64,000 nucleotides of DNA, from the NCBI GenBank assembly GCA_040221415.1, contig JAVKEN010000014.1:62001-126000 (forward strand), given 5' to 3'. Positions within the stretch are counted from its first letter, which is position 1. Every line of letters begins with the position of its first letter. The notes below the pieces were generated by a model that had not been told where the DNA came from, did not search any database, and worked only from the letters and a program-made list of their open reading frames with translations. Source of the DNA: JAVKEN01 sp040221415 (GTDB lineage Bacteria > Pseudomonadota > Alphaproteobacteria > Rickettsiales > JABSSG01). Positions 51,050 through 61,700 of the stretch are shown here, piece after piece. The position numbers and the translations under genes were made by a program.

Positions 51050-52387
51050 ATGTTCACCATTGCTGTTGTTGGAAAACCAAACGTTGGAAAATCCACTTTA
51101 TTCAACAAATTATCTCTTGGGAAAAAATCTATTGTACATGATGAGCCAGGAGTCACGCGAGATATTACAATAACTAAAGCTTCATTGAGCGATTTGGAGT
51201 TTGACCTAATGGACTCAGCTGGGTTATTTGACAACCCATCATCTGTTCTAAACAAGAAGATTTATGCTAATACTTTAGTAAGCTTACAAAAATCCGATCT
51301 TTTGCTTTTTGTCATAGATGGACAAACTGGAGTTACAGAGCATGACTACTCTTTAGCAAAAGTCATCAGAAAGGTTAACAAACCTATTCTTTTAGTAGTA
51401 AACAAATGTGATAGCAAAGCTTATAAAAAGAATATCCATGAGTTTGAAAAATTAGGTTTCAAAGAACAAGTTTATATTTCCGCTGAACATAAATCGGGGT
51501 TTATAGATTTATATGAAGCGATTAAACTTTACATCCCTGAAGATCAATTATCTCCCAATGGAGATGCAGAAGCCAAAATAAAATTGGCTGTGATTGGCAA
51601 GCCTAACACAGGTAAGTCGACTTTTGTGAATAAGGTCATAAAAGAAGAAAGGCTCATCACAGGACCAGAAGCAGGAGTAACAAGAGATTCTGTGAATATT
51701 TCTTGGAGATATAAGGAGCACACTTTTGAAATCATTGATACAGCTGGCCTAAGAAAAAGTGGCAAAATCAAAAAAGACACTATTGAACAATATTCAATCA
51801 GCCAGACAATATCAGCAGTAAATACATCCAATATTGTAATTCTTTTAAATGATGTAAATGAGCCATTATTTAAACAAGATCTTAAAATTGCTAATTTAGC
51901 TCTTAAAGAAGGCAAGCCGATTATTATCGGATTTAATAAAGCTGATCTTTTTAAAAATCTTGAAGAGATGAAACCCAAGTTAAATAAATATGCGCTAGAA
52001 GTTATAACAAATATACAGGATCTACCTATTTTTTATTTTTCAGCTCAGAATGATAAATCATTTAATAAAATCTTTGATGCTGCTATTGATCTTTATGAAT
52101 TGTGGAACCATAAAATTAGCAAAAGAGATCTAAACGCTTGGCTAGAATATGCCACTGAGCAACATCCACCGCCATTAGCAAAAAACTCCAGACGGATAAA
52201 ATTGAAATATATTGTACAAGCTGCAATAAGACCTCCAACATTTAAAATTTTTGCGAATATCGCAGAGGATATTCCTAGAAGCTATATAAAGTATTTATCT
52301 AACTCTTTGCAAAAAAGCTTTGGTCTAGAGCAAATCCCAACAAGAATCATAGTTCAAAAAAACTACAACCCTTATCAATCAACCTGA
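51050..52387 (+). CDS. der: Ribosome-assembly GTPase Der (EngA)
   Basis: Der is needed for 50S subunit maturation. The 445-residue protein has two GTPase domains (GKPNVGKSTLFNKL with DSAGLFD and NKCD; GKPNTGKSTFVNKV with DTAGLRK and NKAD) followed by a C-terminal KH-like domain (ending IPTRIIVQKNYNPY). It starts three bases after bamB. The 3' end overlaps the convergent response regulator gene by 13 bases. Confidence 0.97.
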   Translation: MFTIAVVGKPNVGKSTLFNKLSLGKKSIVHDEPGVTRDITITKASLSDLEFDLMDSAGLFDNPSSVLNKKIYANTLVSLQKSDLLLFVIDGQTGVTEHDYSLAKVIRKVNKPILLVVNKCDSKAYKKNIHEFEKLGFKEQVYISAEHKSGFIDLYEAIKLYIPEDQLSPNGDAEAKIKLAVIGKPNTGKSTFVNKVIKEERLITGPEAGVTRDSVNISWRYKEHTFEIIDTAGLRKSGKIKKDTIEQYSISQTISAVNTSNIVILLNDVNEPLFKQDLKIANLALKEGKPIIIGFNKADLFKNLEEMKPKLNKYALEVITNIQDLPIFYFSAQNDKSFNKIFDAAIDLYELWNHKISKRDLNAWLEYATEQHPPPLAKNSRRIKLKYIVQAAIRPPTFKIFANIAEDIPRSYIKYLSNSLQKSFGLEQIPTRIIVQKNYNPYQST

Positions 52388-52746
52388 ACCAAACTATACT
52401 TATTTACTATTTCGATTATTTGCTTTTTATCGAAAGGCTTGTTTATATAGTCCACCGCGCCTAGATCTAAAGCTTTCTGAATCTGTAATTGATTTACTAT
52501 CCCAGTTTGTATAACGATTGGTCGATTAAATAAATTGTCTTTCTTCACTATTCTTAAGAAATCAAACCCATCAATCCCTGGCATCATAAGATCGAGCAAA
52601 ATAAGTTCGATATCATTATGTGTTTCGATTAACGCTAGTGCATCAGAAGCGTTATCAACCAATATTGGATCAACATTTGTTCCATAGAATTGCATCGACA
52701 AGCTTGTAAGACAAGCCTGCTCATCGTCAACAATAAGAATCTTCAT
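52375..52746 (-). CDS. Single-domain response regulator (CheY-like), copy 2
   Basis: A 123-residue receiver domain starting at ATG 52746 (MKILIVDDEQACLTSL); a TTG four codons upstream is less likely. The phosphorylation site is D52 (LILLDLMMPG), with the switch motif VIQTGI and the lysine in NKPFDKK. It resembles the regulator at 44707-45078 (both have IQTG and LLDLM) but is diverged. No kinase is near. It lies directly upstream of the virB6 run only by position (69-base gap, after the last virB6 gene). Confidence 0.92.
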   Translation of the reverse strand: MKILIVDDEQACLTSLSMQFYGTNVDPILVDNASDALALIETHNDIELILLDLMMPGIDGFDFLRIVKKDNLFNRPIVIQTGIVNQLQIQKALDLGAVDYINKPFDKKQIIEIVNKYSLVQVD

Positions 52747-52827
52747 TTTGTCAGACAAAATACTAACCGCACATTACTTAATTCGCTTATACAACTTATA
52801 ATTTGCGATGTAAAATAAATTTGTTAA

Positions 52828-55800
52828 CTAATCTTCTTCTTTATCTGAGCTACCTATGGTCTGCCCCCCTTTTATAGAACCCGCATGTGTACCGGAAGTT
52901 GCTTTTGTGAATGCGTCATAACCACTCGCTAAACCTTTACCGACCGTACCAACGCCGCTTGCCAAACCTTGGCCTGCCGACTTAAATCCTTTATAGGCCG
53001 CTGTCGATCCTATCGCGGAAGCAGCACTACTGACTGCACGTCCAGGAGCACTCTTAACGTTACCCCAAGCACGCTGTCTAGCACCTGATAAGTAATTTGC
53101 AGCGCCCCCAAGGAAATTGCCTCTGCTAAATGCCTCTGCTCCTGATGACATTTTATCTATTCCTTTCGATATATCTGTTTGTCCGGCTGCTTTAAAGGCA
53201 GCGGCAGCATCTGAAGCCATTCCAGAAAAAGTCGGAGTATTACTAGTATAACGTCCGCTTAACTTATCCATATTTATTCTATGCTGCTCAGCAACATGTC
53301 TTGGATCAGCTGTTGACTTTTGACCCATCATACCAAAAGTAGCTTTATGTACGGAGCCTGAAATTGCTTGCTTAGGTGCATGATACATAGTATCCACAAA
53401 TCCACCAACTGTATCACGCGCTGAATTAAGTTGTTGTACCCAAGGTCTGCTATGCTCTTCTTTTCTATGCAATCTAAATGGAGAAGTTGCAGCTTTATAC
53501 AATTTTTGACCTGGAGCCGCCCTAAATTCTGTTGCTTTACGGGTGAAGTAACTTCCTACACCTTGTGCCCCTTTACTCAATCTACCTTTAGCATAGTTTG
53601 CGCTATCTTGAATTGCTCTATGTGGATCTAAGACAGTCTTAAGTACACCTGCTGTCGGCTTAAATACTACATTCTTAACCAGTTTAAATGGACGTTTGCC
53701 TACCACAAGAGGATTTAAAGTGGAATTAGCTGCTCTTTTTAGTAAAAATTTCCCAGGTGTTTTACCCATCATGAAATCACCGGCTGCACTACCAGCCTTT
53801 CCGATCTTATATCCAGCAGTGCCGATTCCTACTCTAATACCTTCAATCCCTCTTCGAGCTTTTCCTAGCGCTTTACTTATCTTGGCCCCGGTCACTCTTC
53901 CGCCGGTCATCTTATCCAAACCAACCCCAGCCGCAGACGCAGCCGCTTTTAATGGAGCTTTTGCTATATTCATGATACCGCCACGCATAGCCCCAGCTGC
54001 TGCGTCCATATCCGACATTTGCATTGGAGTGCCCCCTAGATCTTTAGCAATCTCTGGAACAAGCTCTGCAAATCTTCTCATGAATATTATCATTACTATT
54101 AATGAAATAATATCTGTGAACTGGGTTATGGTGTTATAATCCCCAGTTTGGAATTGTTGTATTCTTTTTGAATCCGTAGGATCTGCAGGATCTAAATAAG
54201 GGTATGCAGGGTATCTGTCTCCTTGGCATTCATAAGGCTGACAAACTGTACAATTACAACCTTCCTTCATAACATTCTTATAGCAACCTGGCTTCGAGGT
54301 ATCACATTTGACGTGATAATTAGGAATGGCTATTTTTTCTATTTTTGCATCCTGAGGCAAAACTGGTTTCCACTGCCCCACTGCAACTGTAGCATATTTT
54401 GTACTAACGTTTGTTGAGTTGTAATAACAAACATTATATCCAATCAGGTAATATATTTGATTCATGATTAATTGAAACAAAAAGAAAACAAAGGCTAGAA
54501 TAATAATAGGCTGTATAAAATAACTGATTAAATACTTCAACCAATTTGCAAATAGTGGTCTTGTGAAATCAAAAAGCATAAAAGGAAGAAACACAGGCGC
54601 TAGAACAATAAGTAAAGATAACCCTAAATACGAAAGTAAATAGAAACATATGCTTTTTATAAGCACAAATAGGAATATGACTAGCACAGCAAAAAGCGTC
54701 ACCCATAAAAACACACCTGCAGCGCTTTTAAAGGTCACAGCACCCAGCTTTGCCATTGTTGGCTTTGAAAAAAGTTGGTCTAAGGCGTTGTCTATGGCCT
54801 CAAAACCCGACATATCCATCCACTTACATGGACAGTCTGACCCTTCAAGGCCAGTTGGCATTATCGCTGATCCAGTGGTTTGAGAATCATTGACACCAAA
54901 AATCATCCCAGTAATTTCACTCATTCCTTGGCCAAAGAATTCAAAGAAATTATCATTAAAGAAATCCCAAGCTCCTGGACTTATCAATTGCAAAATCACT
55001 GCAATTTTAAAAACCCTCATCATTAAATCTTTTTGGGTAATTTGAACTAAACCCATCAAGAAGGAAATACCATAAACAACTATATATAAGATTAATAATG
55101 CTTTTACATAAGACTGAAACTGTGAACCATTAACTAAATTCTGGAATATTTCTGACCTTGCCCAACATAAAGATGTTTGAACAGTTGAAACAATATTAGT
55201 TATTATGCCTGGATTTCCAGTTTGAACTCCTGATAAAAGTTCAATTTGTACAGAGCCAAAGTTATCAGAATATATTTTATCAAGCATCTTGAAATACACA
55301 CCACAGCTCTGAGATGATGTACATGGCGATGTCATTGACACACCGCCTGTTTGTAAATTAATACTGTAGAATGGAGAACTGTTTAGCTCGTTTACCCCTA
55401 CATGTACTGGAGGAGCGGCAGCAGATACATCTGGTGAAGTAGATGCATTCTTTCCTATTCCCATATACACACCCAGTCCATGATCCATAAAACAAGGGTT
55501 ATTAGTAACCGGAATTTCCGATAGCATCGAAGCTGCACATTTTGATTTATCCTTACAAGTAGGATCTCCTTCTTCACACTTGCTTACACACGCATTAACT
55601 GGTGAGCTGATTGAGTTACAAGAGTAACAAGCTTTTTGTTTACTGCTTTTGTAATTTTTACATGTATCATCGTCTTTCTTATTGCAAAGCTTGCACCTTC
55701 CGCTTGATGCCATAAGACTCCCTAGAGATGAAGTATCTGGATTACTTCCACCAAACATATATGCCCATCCGTATAAAAACTCTCCTGGGCTGTCGCTTGC

Positions 55801-56091
55801 CAAAGATGTATAATTATCTCTATTAAAATAAAAATTATCATTAGGGTTTTGAGCGTACCCGTAGCTATTTGAAACAACAAAGTAAATTTCTTTTCCATTC
55901 AGGTAATAATTAGATTTTTGCCATTTGGCCATCTCATAGCCATTAGCTTTTGGGTAATTATGTGCATTGGGATTTGAATTCACCGATATAACTGGGTTAC
56001 CCCAATTTGTGGCATCATAACACACCTTCTCCGAGGTACAGCTAGCAACAATTATAAGCAGTAATGTAATTGCAATATTTTTCATATTCAT
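52828..56091 (-). CDS. VirB6-like type IV secretion protein with lipoprotein signal (d)
   Basis: VirB6 proteins form part of the inner-membrane channel of type IV secretion. The start ATG 56091 overlaps the stop of the gene before; ATG 56085 (MKNIAITLL) is also possible. The protein of about 1087 residues has a lipobox VASC with Cys near residue 18, a Cys-rich outer domain (to about 330), about six membrane segments (330-680) with the shared motif ITQKDLMMRVFKIAVILQL, and a long Gly/Ala/Lys-rich C-terminal part of about 400 residues. It is the last gene of the coupled virB6 run and carries the longest C-terminal extension. Confidence 0.92.
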   Translation of the reverse strand: MNMKNIAITLLLIIVASCTSEKVCYDATNWGNPVISVNSNPNAHNYPKANGYEMAKWQKSNYYLNGKEIYFVVSNSYGYAQNPNDNFYFNRDNYTSLASDSPGEFLYGWAYMFGGSNPDTSSLGSLMASSGRCKLCNKKDDDTCKNYKSSKQKACYSCNSISSPVNACVSKCEEGDPTCKDKSKCAASMLSEIPVTNNPCFMDHGLGVYMGIGKNASTSPDVSAAAPPVHVGVNELNSSPFYSINLQTGGVSMTSPCTSSQSCGVYFKMLDKIYSDNFGSVQIELLSGVQTGNPGIITNIVSTVQTSLCWARSEIFQNLVNGSQFQSYVKALLILYIVVYGISFLMGLVQITQKDLMMRVFKIAVILQLISPGAWDFFNDNFFEFFGQGMSEITGMIFGVNDSQTTGSAIMPTGLEGSDCPCKWMDMSGFEAIDNALDQLFSKPTMAKLGAVTFKSAAGVFLWVTLFAVLVIFLFVLIKSICFYLLSYLGLSLLIVLAPVFLPFMLFDFTRPLFANWLKYLISYFIQPIIILAFVFFLFQLIMNQIYYLIGYNVCYYNSTNVSTKYATVAVGQWKPVLPQDAKIEKIAIPNYHVKCDTSKPGCYKNVMKEGCNCTVCQPYECQGDRYPAYPYLDPADPTDSKRIQQFQTGDYNTITQFTDIISLIVMIIFMRRFAELVPEIAKDLGGTPMQMSDMDAAAGAMRGGIMNIAKAPLKAAASAAGVGLDKMTGGRVTGAKISKALGKARRGIEGIRVGIGTAGYKIGKAGSAAGDFMMGKTPGKFLLKRAANSTLNPLVVGKRPFKLVKNVVFKPTAGVLKTVLDPHRAIQDSANYAKGRLSKGAQGVGSYFTRKATEFRAAPGQKLYKAATSPFRLHRKEEHSRPWVQQLNSARDTVGGFVDTMYHAPKQAISGSVHKATFGMMGQKSTADPRHVAEQHRINMDKLSGRYTSNTPTFSGMASDAAAAFKAAGQTDISKGIDKMSSGAEAFSRGNFLGGAANYLSGARQRAWGNVKSAPGRAVSSAASAIGSTAAYKGFKSAGQGLASGVGTVGKGLASGYDAFTKATSGTHAGSIKGGQTIGSSDKEED

Positions 56092-58730
56092 CACTTAAGT
56101 TTAGCTCTATTTTGACCTTCAGCCTGTGCATCTTCTTGACCAGCTCCTGCTCCTCCACTGTCACCGCTCTTAATTTTAGCTTGCGTTGCTTTATCCATTC
56201 CTACCGGCTTTTTCAAGTCATCGACAGTCCCTTTTGCCACATCATCAATTTTCCCAGCAGAAGCACCAGCACCAGTATCAAATAAATTTCTAGCAATCTC
56301 ACCTGCAAAGCTAGGCATAGACTTTAACATTTCTGCTAAAATATCCAGCGTAAATACCAATGCCATAAGACTAACTAGTCCTATTGATGGGAACCACCAA
56401 TAAAATGTGAGCAACGAGATTTTCGTATCAGCGAATGGGACGTAAATAGTAAAAACTGGATGAAGATTTATAGTAGTTGATGCTATCTGATATACAAGAC
56501 CAAGGATAAGCTTGGTAATTACTGTAATTCCTGCAAACATAATAATTGGTTGGAATGCAAAAGAGGTCATCACTTTAAGCCAGTTATTGAAAGTCTCTCT
56601 TGTTTGTTTAAACAGGACCAAAATGATGAATAAAGGGGCAAGCCCTATAAATAAACCCAAAGCAGTCATCGCCATCAACCATGCTACCATTGCTACAACT
56701 ATAGCGTTTAAATAAGTAAAAATGTTTTTAATAAAGAATCCTATAACAACAACCCCCATGGGAAACCAAAGAACTAAGATAAATAAAATTTGGAGAAAGC
56801 TTCTACTAAAGAAATACTCTATAACTGAAGTTATATCCCCAAAGAGTCCTCTATAGTCAAGTATATATTCACCAGTAGACTGATTTTGTATTGGCTGCGT
56901 ATCTGTGACGTATGAGATAAGATTTATTGTGCCATTCCAAAACAGATTCAATAAATATTCATTAAAAAATGCTTGGGCATTATTGCTGTTCATAAATGTT
57001 AAAATCACACCTATTTTGGCTAAACGAGCAACAAGGTCTTTTTGAGTAATGTCTGTATTACCCATTAAGAAGCTAAATCCAAATCCAGTGATGTACAAAA
57101 TGAGCATCGCATTAATTATTCTTTTAAAATTCTCCGTTGAAATAATATTTGAAAACATTTGCTGTGATATCGCGAATATCTGCTCTTTTACAGGCTCCAA
57201 AACACTTGCAATTGTAGTGGCCAGAAAGTCCATCCCGTCCTTAGGATACGAATAAACTGAAATTTGATAGTATCCTGAATTATCAGAGCGACTACCGTCA
57301 TCTCTTATTCTTAGGTATAAATCAGAGTCTGAACCACCTGTGGAAGAAAGCATATTTATAAAGGCGCTGTTTTCACTTTGCCCTGTAACCATTCCTGTTC
57401 GAGGAGTGCTTCCTCTAACAACTTTTCCTTTATTAACAATCAAATATTCAAGTACACCATTATAATTTGAAGTATTATTGCCAACTGGTTGCCCCCCTAT
57501 TGCATAACACCCTGAAGTCTCAACAAATAAATAACTGTTTTGCAAAGTATTGTCTGTTTGTGTTGGATTCCACATCTTTTTGGGACGTGGAATCAGGTAG
57601 TAATGAGAATTACCTAAAGAATAGTATTTGTTTACTTGATTTTCTTTGGGTTTATCTTTGTATGGTTGATAACTACTTCCCATACTTGCAACTGTGTCTC
57701 CCTGTTGAGCCAAGTTACTTCCACTTCCTGCGAAAGAAACAATTAAATCACATTCTTGCCCTGAACATTTAGGCAAATTAAATATATCAGATGACTGGAA
57801 AATTACATTTATAGGGTCTATTTTATTTTGAAAGCTTTGAGACCCAGTCCAAATAGAACCCAATCCCCCAGCAGACTCAGAGCCATCTTTAGTATTCCCA
57901 TAACCTATAGTCACACCCATGCCATTATAAAATATACACTTTCCCACAAAATCTTGTGATAACCCTCCTCCATCATAGGCGCTTGAACACGGACACATAG
58001 CAGGAGGAATAATGTCTCCATCAGAATTAGTTTTTGATATATCCAACATATATGGACCGGCATATGGACCTGGGCTATCTCCACAACTTCCAGCAGGTAT
58101 ACCACAGGAATTATTACAATTTGGATTTCCAAGACAATAAGTCTGATCAAATCTTAAAAATGATTGCTGCTGAGGAGCGCAAGATCCAGAAATTGTTTTA
58201 GGAGAGATATTGTCTCTGTCATTCGCAGTTAGAAATGCAGTATATAATTTGCCCTGAGATTTTGCAGAACCTTTTATACCTAGGCCTGCATAGCAATCTG
58301 CTGATCCGGTGACAGGATTTTCACCTAGATTACTGCAGTTTAAACCATCATTACTACCGAAAAGACTGCTTAACGCGCTGGTTTGGCTTTGATAATTGTA
58401 ACATAGACTCACAATATTATTCTGAGCAACCCCTTGTGCTCGATTAGGGTTTACATCTGATGGTTGGGCGGATCCAGGCGTAAAAGCAATTTTAAAAGGC
58501 GAATAAACTTCCTTAAAAGTCGCTACTTTGCTCCACTCTCCCTCAGCAGCATAAATATAAAATGGACTTCCACTCACTGGCTGCATTTCTTTTTTGTCAG
58601 TAAACGCAGGTAATCTCATAGTTTTTGAAAAGGGAGCCTCTGGTTGTGGACTTGAATGGCCACCTACGTCTGATGTTATCAGACCGCAGCTTGACAAACA
58701 AAACAATAATATGATTACAAGCTTAGACAT
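56091..58730 (-). CDS. VirB6-like type IV secretion protein with lipoprotein signal (c)
   Basis: The 879-residue protein begins MSKLVIILLFCLSSC, a lipoprotein signal with lipidation expected at C15. A large outer domain (to about 535) with Cys/Asn/Gly-rich segments (CLGNPNCNNSCGIPAGSCG) is followed by six or so membrane segments (about 540-830) with ITQKDLVARLAKIGVILTF, and a short acidic, glycine-rich end. It starts on the last base of the preceding stop (TAATG) with AGGAGG upstream, which shows translational coupling. Confidence 0.92.
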   Translation of the reverse strand: MSKLVIILLFCLSSCGLITSDVGGHSSPQPEAPFSKTMRLPAFTDKKEMQPVSGSPFYIYAAEGEWSKVATFKEVYSPFKIAFTPGSAQPSDVNPNRAQGVAQNNIVSLCYNYQSQTSALSSLFGSNDGLNCSNLGENPVTGSADCYAGLGIKGSAKSQGKLYTAFLTANDRDNISPKTISGSCAPQQQSFLRFDQTYCLGNPNCNNSCGIPAGSCGDSPGPYAGPYMLDISKTNSDGDIIPPAMCPCSSAYDGGGLSQDFVGKCIFYNGMGVTIGYGNTKDGSESAGGLGSIWTGSQSFQNKIDPINVIFQSSDIFNLPKCSGQECDLIVSFAGSGSNLAQQGDTVASMGSSYQPYKDKPKENQVNKYYSLGNSHYYLIPRPKKMWNPTQTDNTLQNSYLFVETSGCYAIGGQPVGNNTSNYNGVLEYLIVNKGKVVRGSTPRTGMVTGQSENSAFINMLSSTGGSDSDLYLRIRDDGSRSDNSGYYQISVYSYPKDGMDFLATTIASVLEPVKEQIFAISQQMFSNIISTENFKRIINAMLILYITGFGFSFLMGNTDITQKDLVARLAKIGVILTFMNSNNAQAFFNEYLLNLFWNGTINLISYVTDTQPIQNQSTGEYILDYRGLFGDITSVIEYFFSRSFLQILFILVLWFPMGVVVIGFFIKNIFTYLNAIVVAMVAWLMAMTALGLFIGLAPLFIILVLFKQTRETFNNWLKVMTSFAFQPIIMFAGITVITKLILGLVYQIASTTINLHPVFTIYVPFADTKISLLTFYWWFPSIGLVSLMALVFTLDILAEMLKSMPSFAGEIARNLFDTGAGASAGKIDDVAKGTVDDLKKPVGMDKATQAKIKSGDSGGAGAGQEDAQAEGQNRAKLK

Positions 58731-61700
58731 TATTCAGCGCCCCTCCTTGAAGTTGTCGATGGCGTATCTCCTCCTCCAGAACCTGAATCAGAATCTGAAC
58801 CACTTCCATCGTCTCCTCCTCTACCTTCTGCGCTTCCACTTGGACTTGGACCAGCAGCGCCACCTCCATCATCTCCTCCTCTACCTTCTGCGCTTCCACT
58901 TGGACTTGGACCAGCAGCGCCACTTCCACCCATTGTTCCTCTTAGTTGGGAACCCGAGCCCTGCGAATGACTGCCACTTCCAGAATCGCCACCTGAAGGC
59001 TGATCACCATCTCCCTGTCCACCAGGCCTATCAGAGGTCACTTCTGCATTTGTTTTTCTCATATTAAGCCTTTCGCTTATCTCACCTGACCTTCTTGCTT
59101 TACTTTCAGCATCTTGTCCCAACATATACGCTGCAGCCTTACCTGGAATATGCGCTACAGAAGGTCCTCCTCCTCCGCCACCTGTCGTCACAAATTGTTG
59201 CAGTCTCAAAGATGAAATCCTATTTACTATATTAGATATATAAGACCCATAATTCTTCATGAGCAAAAGCAGCATGATAAAAATCATAAAGTAAGCAAAA
59301 GATGTAGTGAAAGAATATTGCGTTGCGCCACCGCCACCAGCGCTATACCCCATAGGTGTAAAGAACTGCAACGCAAAGAAGCCTGTGCCAGAACCACCAG
59401 CTGCTGCAAGGCTTTGTGGTACATTGAGAGTTATCAAATTACCCATACAAACTTGAAAGTCTAAAATCTCGTGCAACACCATGTACATTAACATAGTTAG
59501 AATGTTAAGGCCTATTAGCAGTAAAACTGGCTCTAAGGTTCTTTGAATTAAATATTTTATCCAGTTTTCAAACAAACTTTGCGTTAGTTTAAACAACATG
59601 AATGGAAGGAAAATTGGCGCCAGAAGAAGTAATATAGCTATAGATATAATACTCATTATATAAGTGACTACAGCCTGAAATATAGCCACTATATACAGCC
59701 AGATTCCATATACCATAATCCAAAACAACATTTGCGTCAGTGGACTTAAATAATAATAAACAGCTAATTTGTACCAAAGAGTTGAGTTGGTAAACAACAT
59801 GTTAAATCCAAAATCAGCAAAGCAAAAAGGATTCAAAACGTATCCAGCTGGACATTCACCTGTAGAAGTAGCTGCTTGTGTAACTCCTTGAGTCATACCA
59901 GCTGGTATACATTTACAGGAAGCTGCAAAATACCCTAAAAAACTTTGATTTACTGACTTATTAATTAAATCTGCTGTTCCACCAATAAACACTTGGAAGA
60001 AATTATCATAAAAAAAATTCCAACTATCTGGCCTTGTTAAAGCCAAAAGAACACCAAACTTAAATAACCTTGTTATTAAATCATATTGGGTTATCTTCGT
60101 CATGCCCATAATAAAGGTAAGGCCCAGACCAACGATATAAAACATCAGTAAAATTCTAATGTAGTAAAAATAACTGTACGCACAATTGTCCAGACCACTA
60201 GTGCAACTGCAAGAACCAATATCACCTGTGCATGTAATATTAACAAATTGCTCCTTCAATGAAGCCATTACATCTGTCGAAAAATAAGAAACTACATCTG
60301 CGATTGTATCAGAAAGTCCTGCTGGCGCAGTTCCATATGCATATTCTACATTTAAACTACCTTTGGAATAATAAGGTGTGGCATTATCTTCTGGCTTGAC
60401 TCTGAACCAAACTTTAACTCCTCTTTCAATCTCTTTTTTGCTAAAATTTGCAACTAAGTCTTGAGGCTTAATAGCATAAAAATTAGCATTTGAATCTTTT
60501 GAGCATTGATCCCATGAAGGACAAAATTTCGCTTTAGAAGAGCCGTCTGAACATGGGTCACAAAAAGTATCATCGCCATCGTTCTTACATTTTGAAGAAT
60601 TTGCTGACTTGCATGTGTTGTTTTTATAACTTTTTAAATCTAAAGGCACTATTTTGGAGCAGTTAGCTGTGTCATTTGGCGAGCAGTTAGCAGTCATAAC
60701 AACTTCTAATTTACCTGATCCATTGCTATTTGCTAATGTTGAAGCCCCGTTTGAAGCTCGGCAAGACTCATGCTCAACATAAACTGTGTATCCACCATGG
60801 TTGTCATGGTGGCTGCCTTCCTCGTCGACTATCATAGAGCCAATTAATTGTATTTTTGAACCCGTACCATTCACAAAGCTTCTACTTACAGATTGGCAAG
60901 TTAGATTACTTTGTTTTTTTCCTCCATCTCCGCTATAAGCGCAACTATCCTTATCACTTGAAGATTGGCAATTAGGACTTCCACCTAATTTAGAAAAGTT
61001 TGGCAAGCTTGGTGTCACAATCGATGAATTAGGAGGAGGATTAGTTATAGGATCGTTATATAGTCCATTTTGAGGATAATCTTTTGACCCATTACTTTTA
61101 GAATCAGACATCACCAAACAATTTTTTCTATCTTGATCACCCGTATAACAGGTCTGACTAGTTCCCATAGTAAAAACCAAACCTGTACCTGTAGAAATCC
61201 AACATGGTCTGCTGTTATGCCTACCCACTCCATTTGTTCCATCTTGCGTAGGAGTGCATGCCGCGTCTGCCGCATTTTGATTGTCATTAAAGGAGCTAGA
61301 ATTTTGAATGCAAACAAGATCTTTTGGATAAGGGTATGTATTTCCACCAAAGCTAAACCTGTTAACATCTGGATAATCACCTGCAAAATTACCACTTTTT
61401 GGACGAGATAAAAAAGGCCCACAAGGATTTGGCGCATCGACAAAAAACGTCACCTTGTCAGTGGGGTAAACATCGTACGTCAAATGCACAGGATCTTTTG
61501 CAGTGGCGCCCACAAAATATTTAGACCCATATTTACAGTTAAGGTCGCACTGCTCTGGCACATTAGGATATTTAAAACCTAATGGGCAATCTTTTCCTGG
61601 ATTAGAATTACAATAATCCAAACAGGTTGTACCAGCAGCATTATTACAAGATGAGGCTTGGCAATATGAAGGAGCCGACCCATCAGCTAGTTTATTACTA

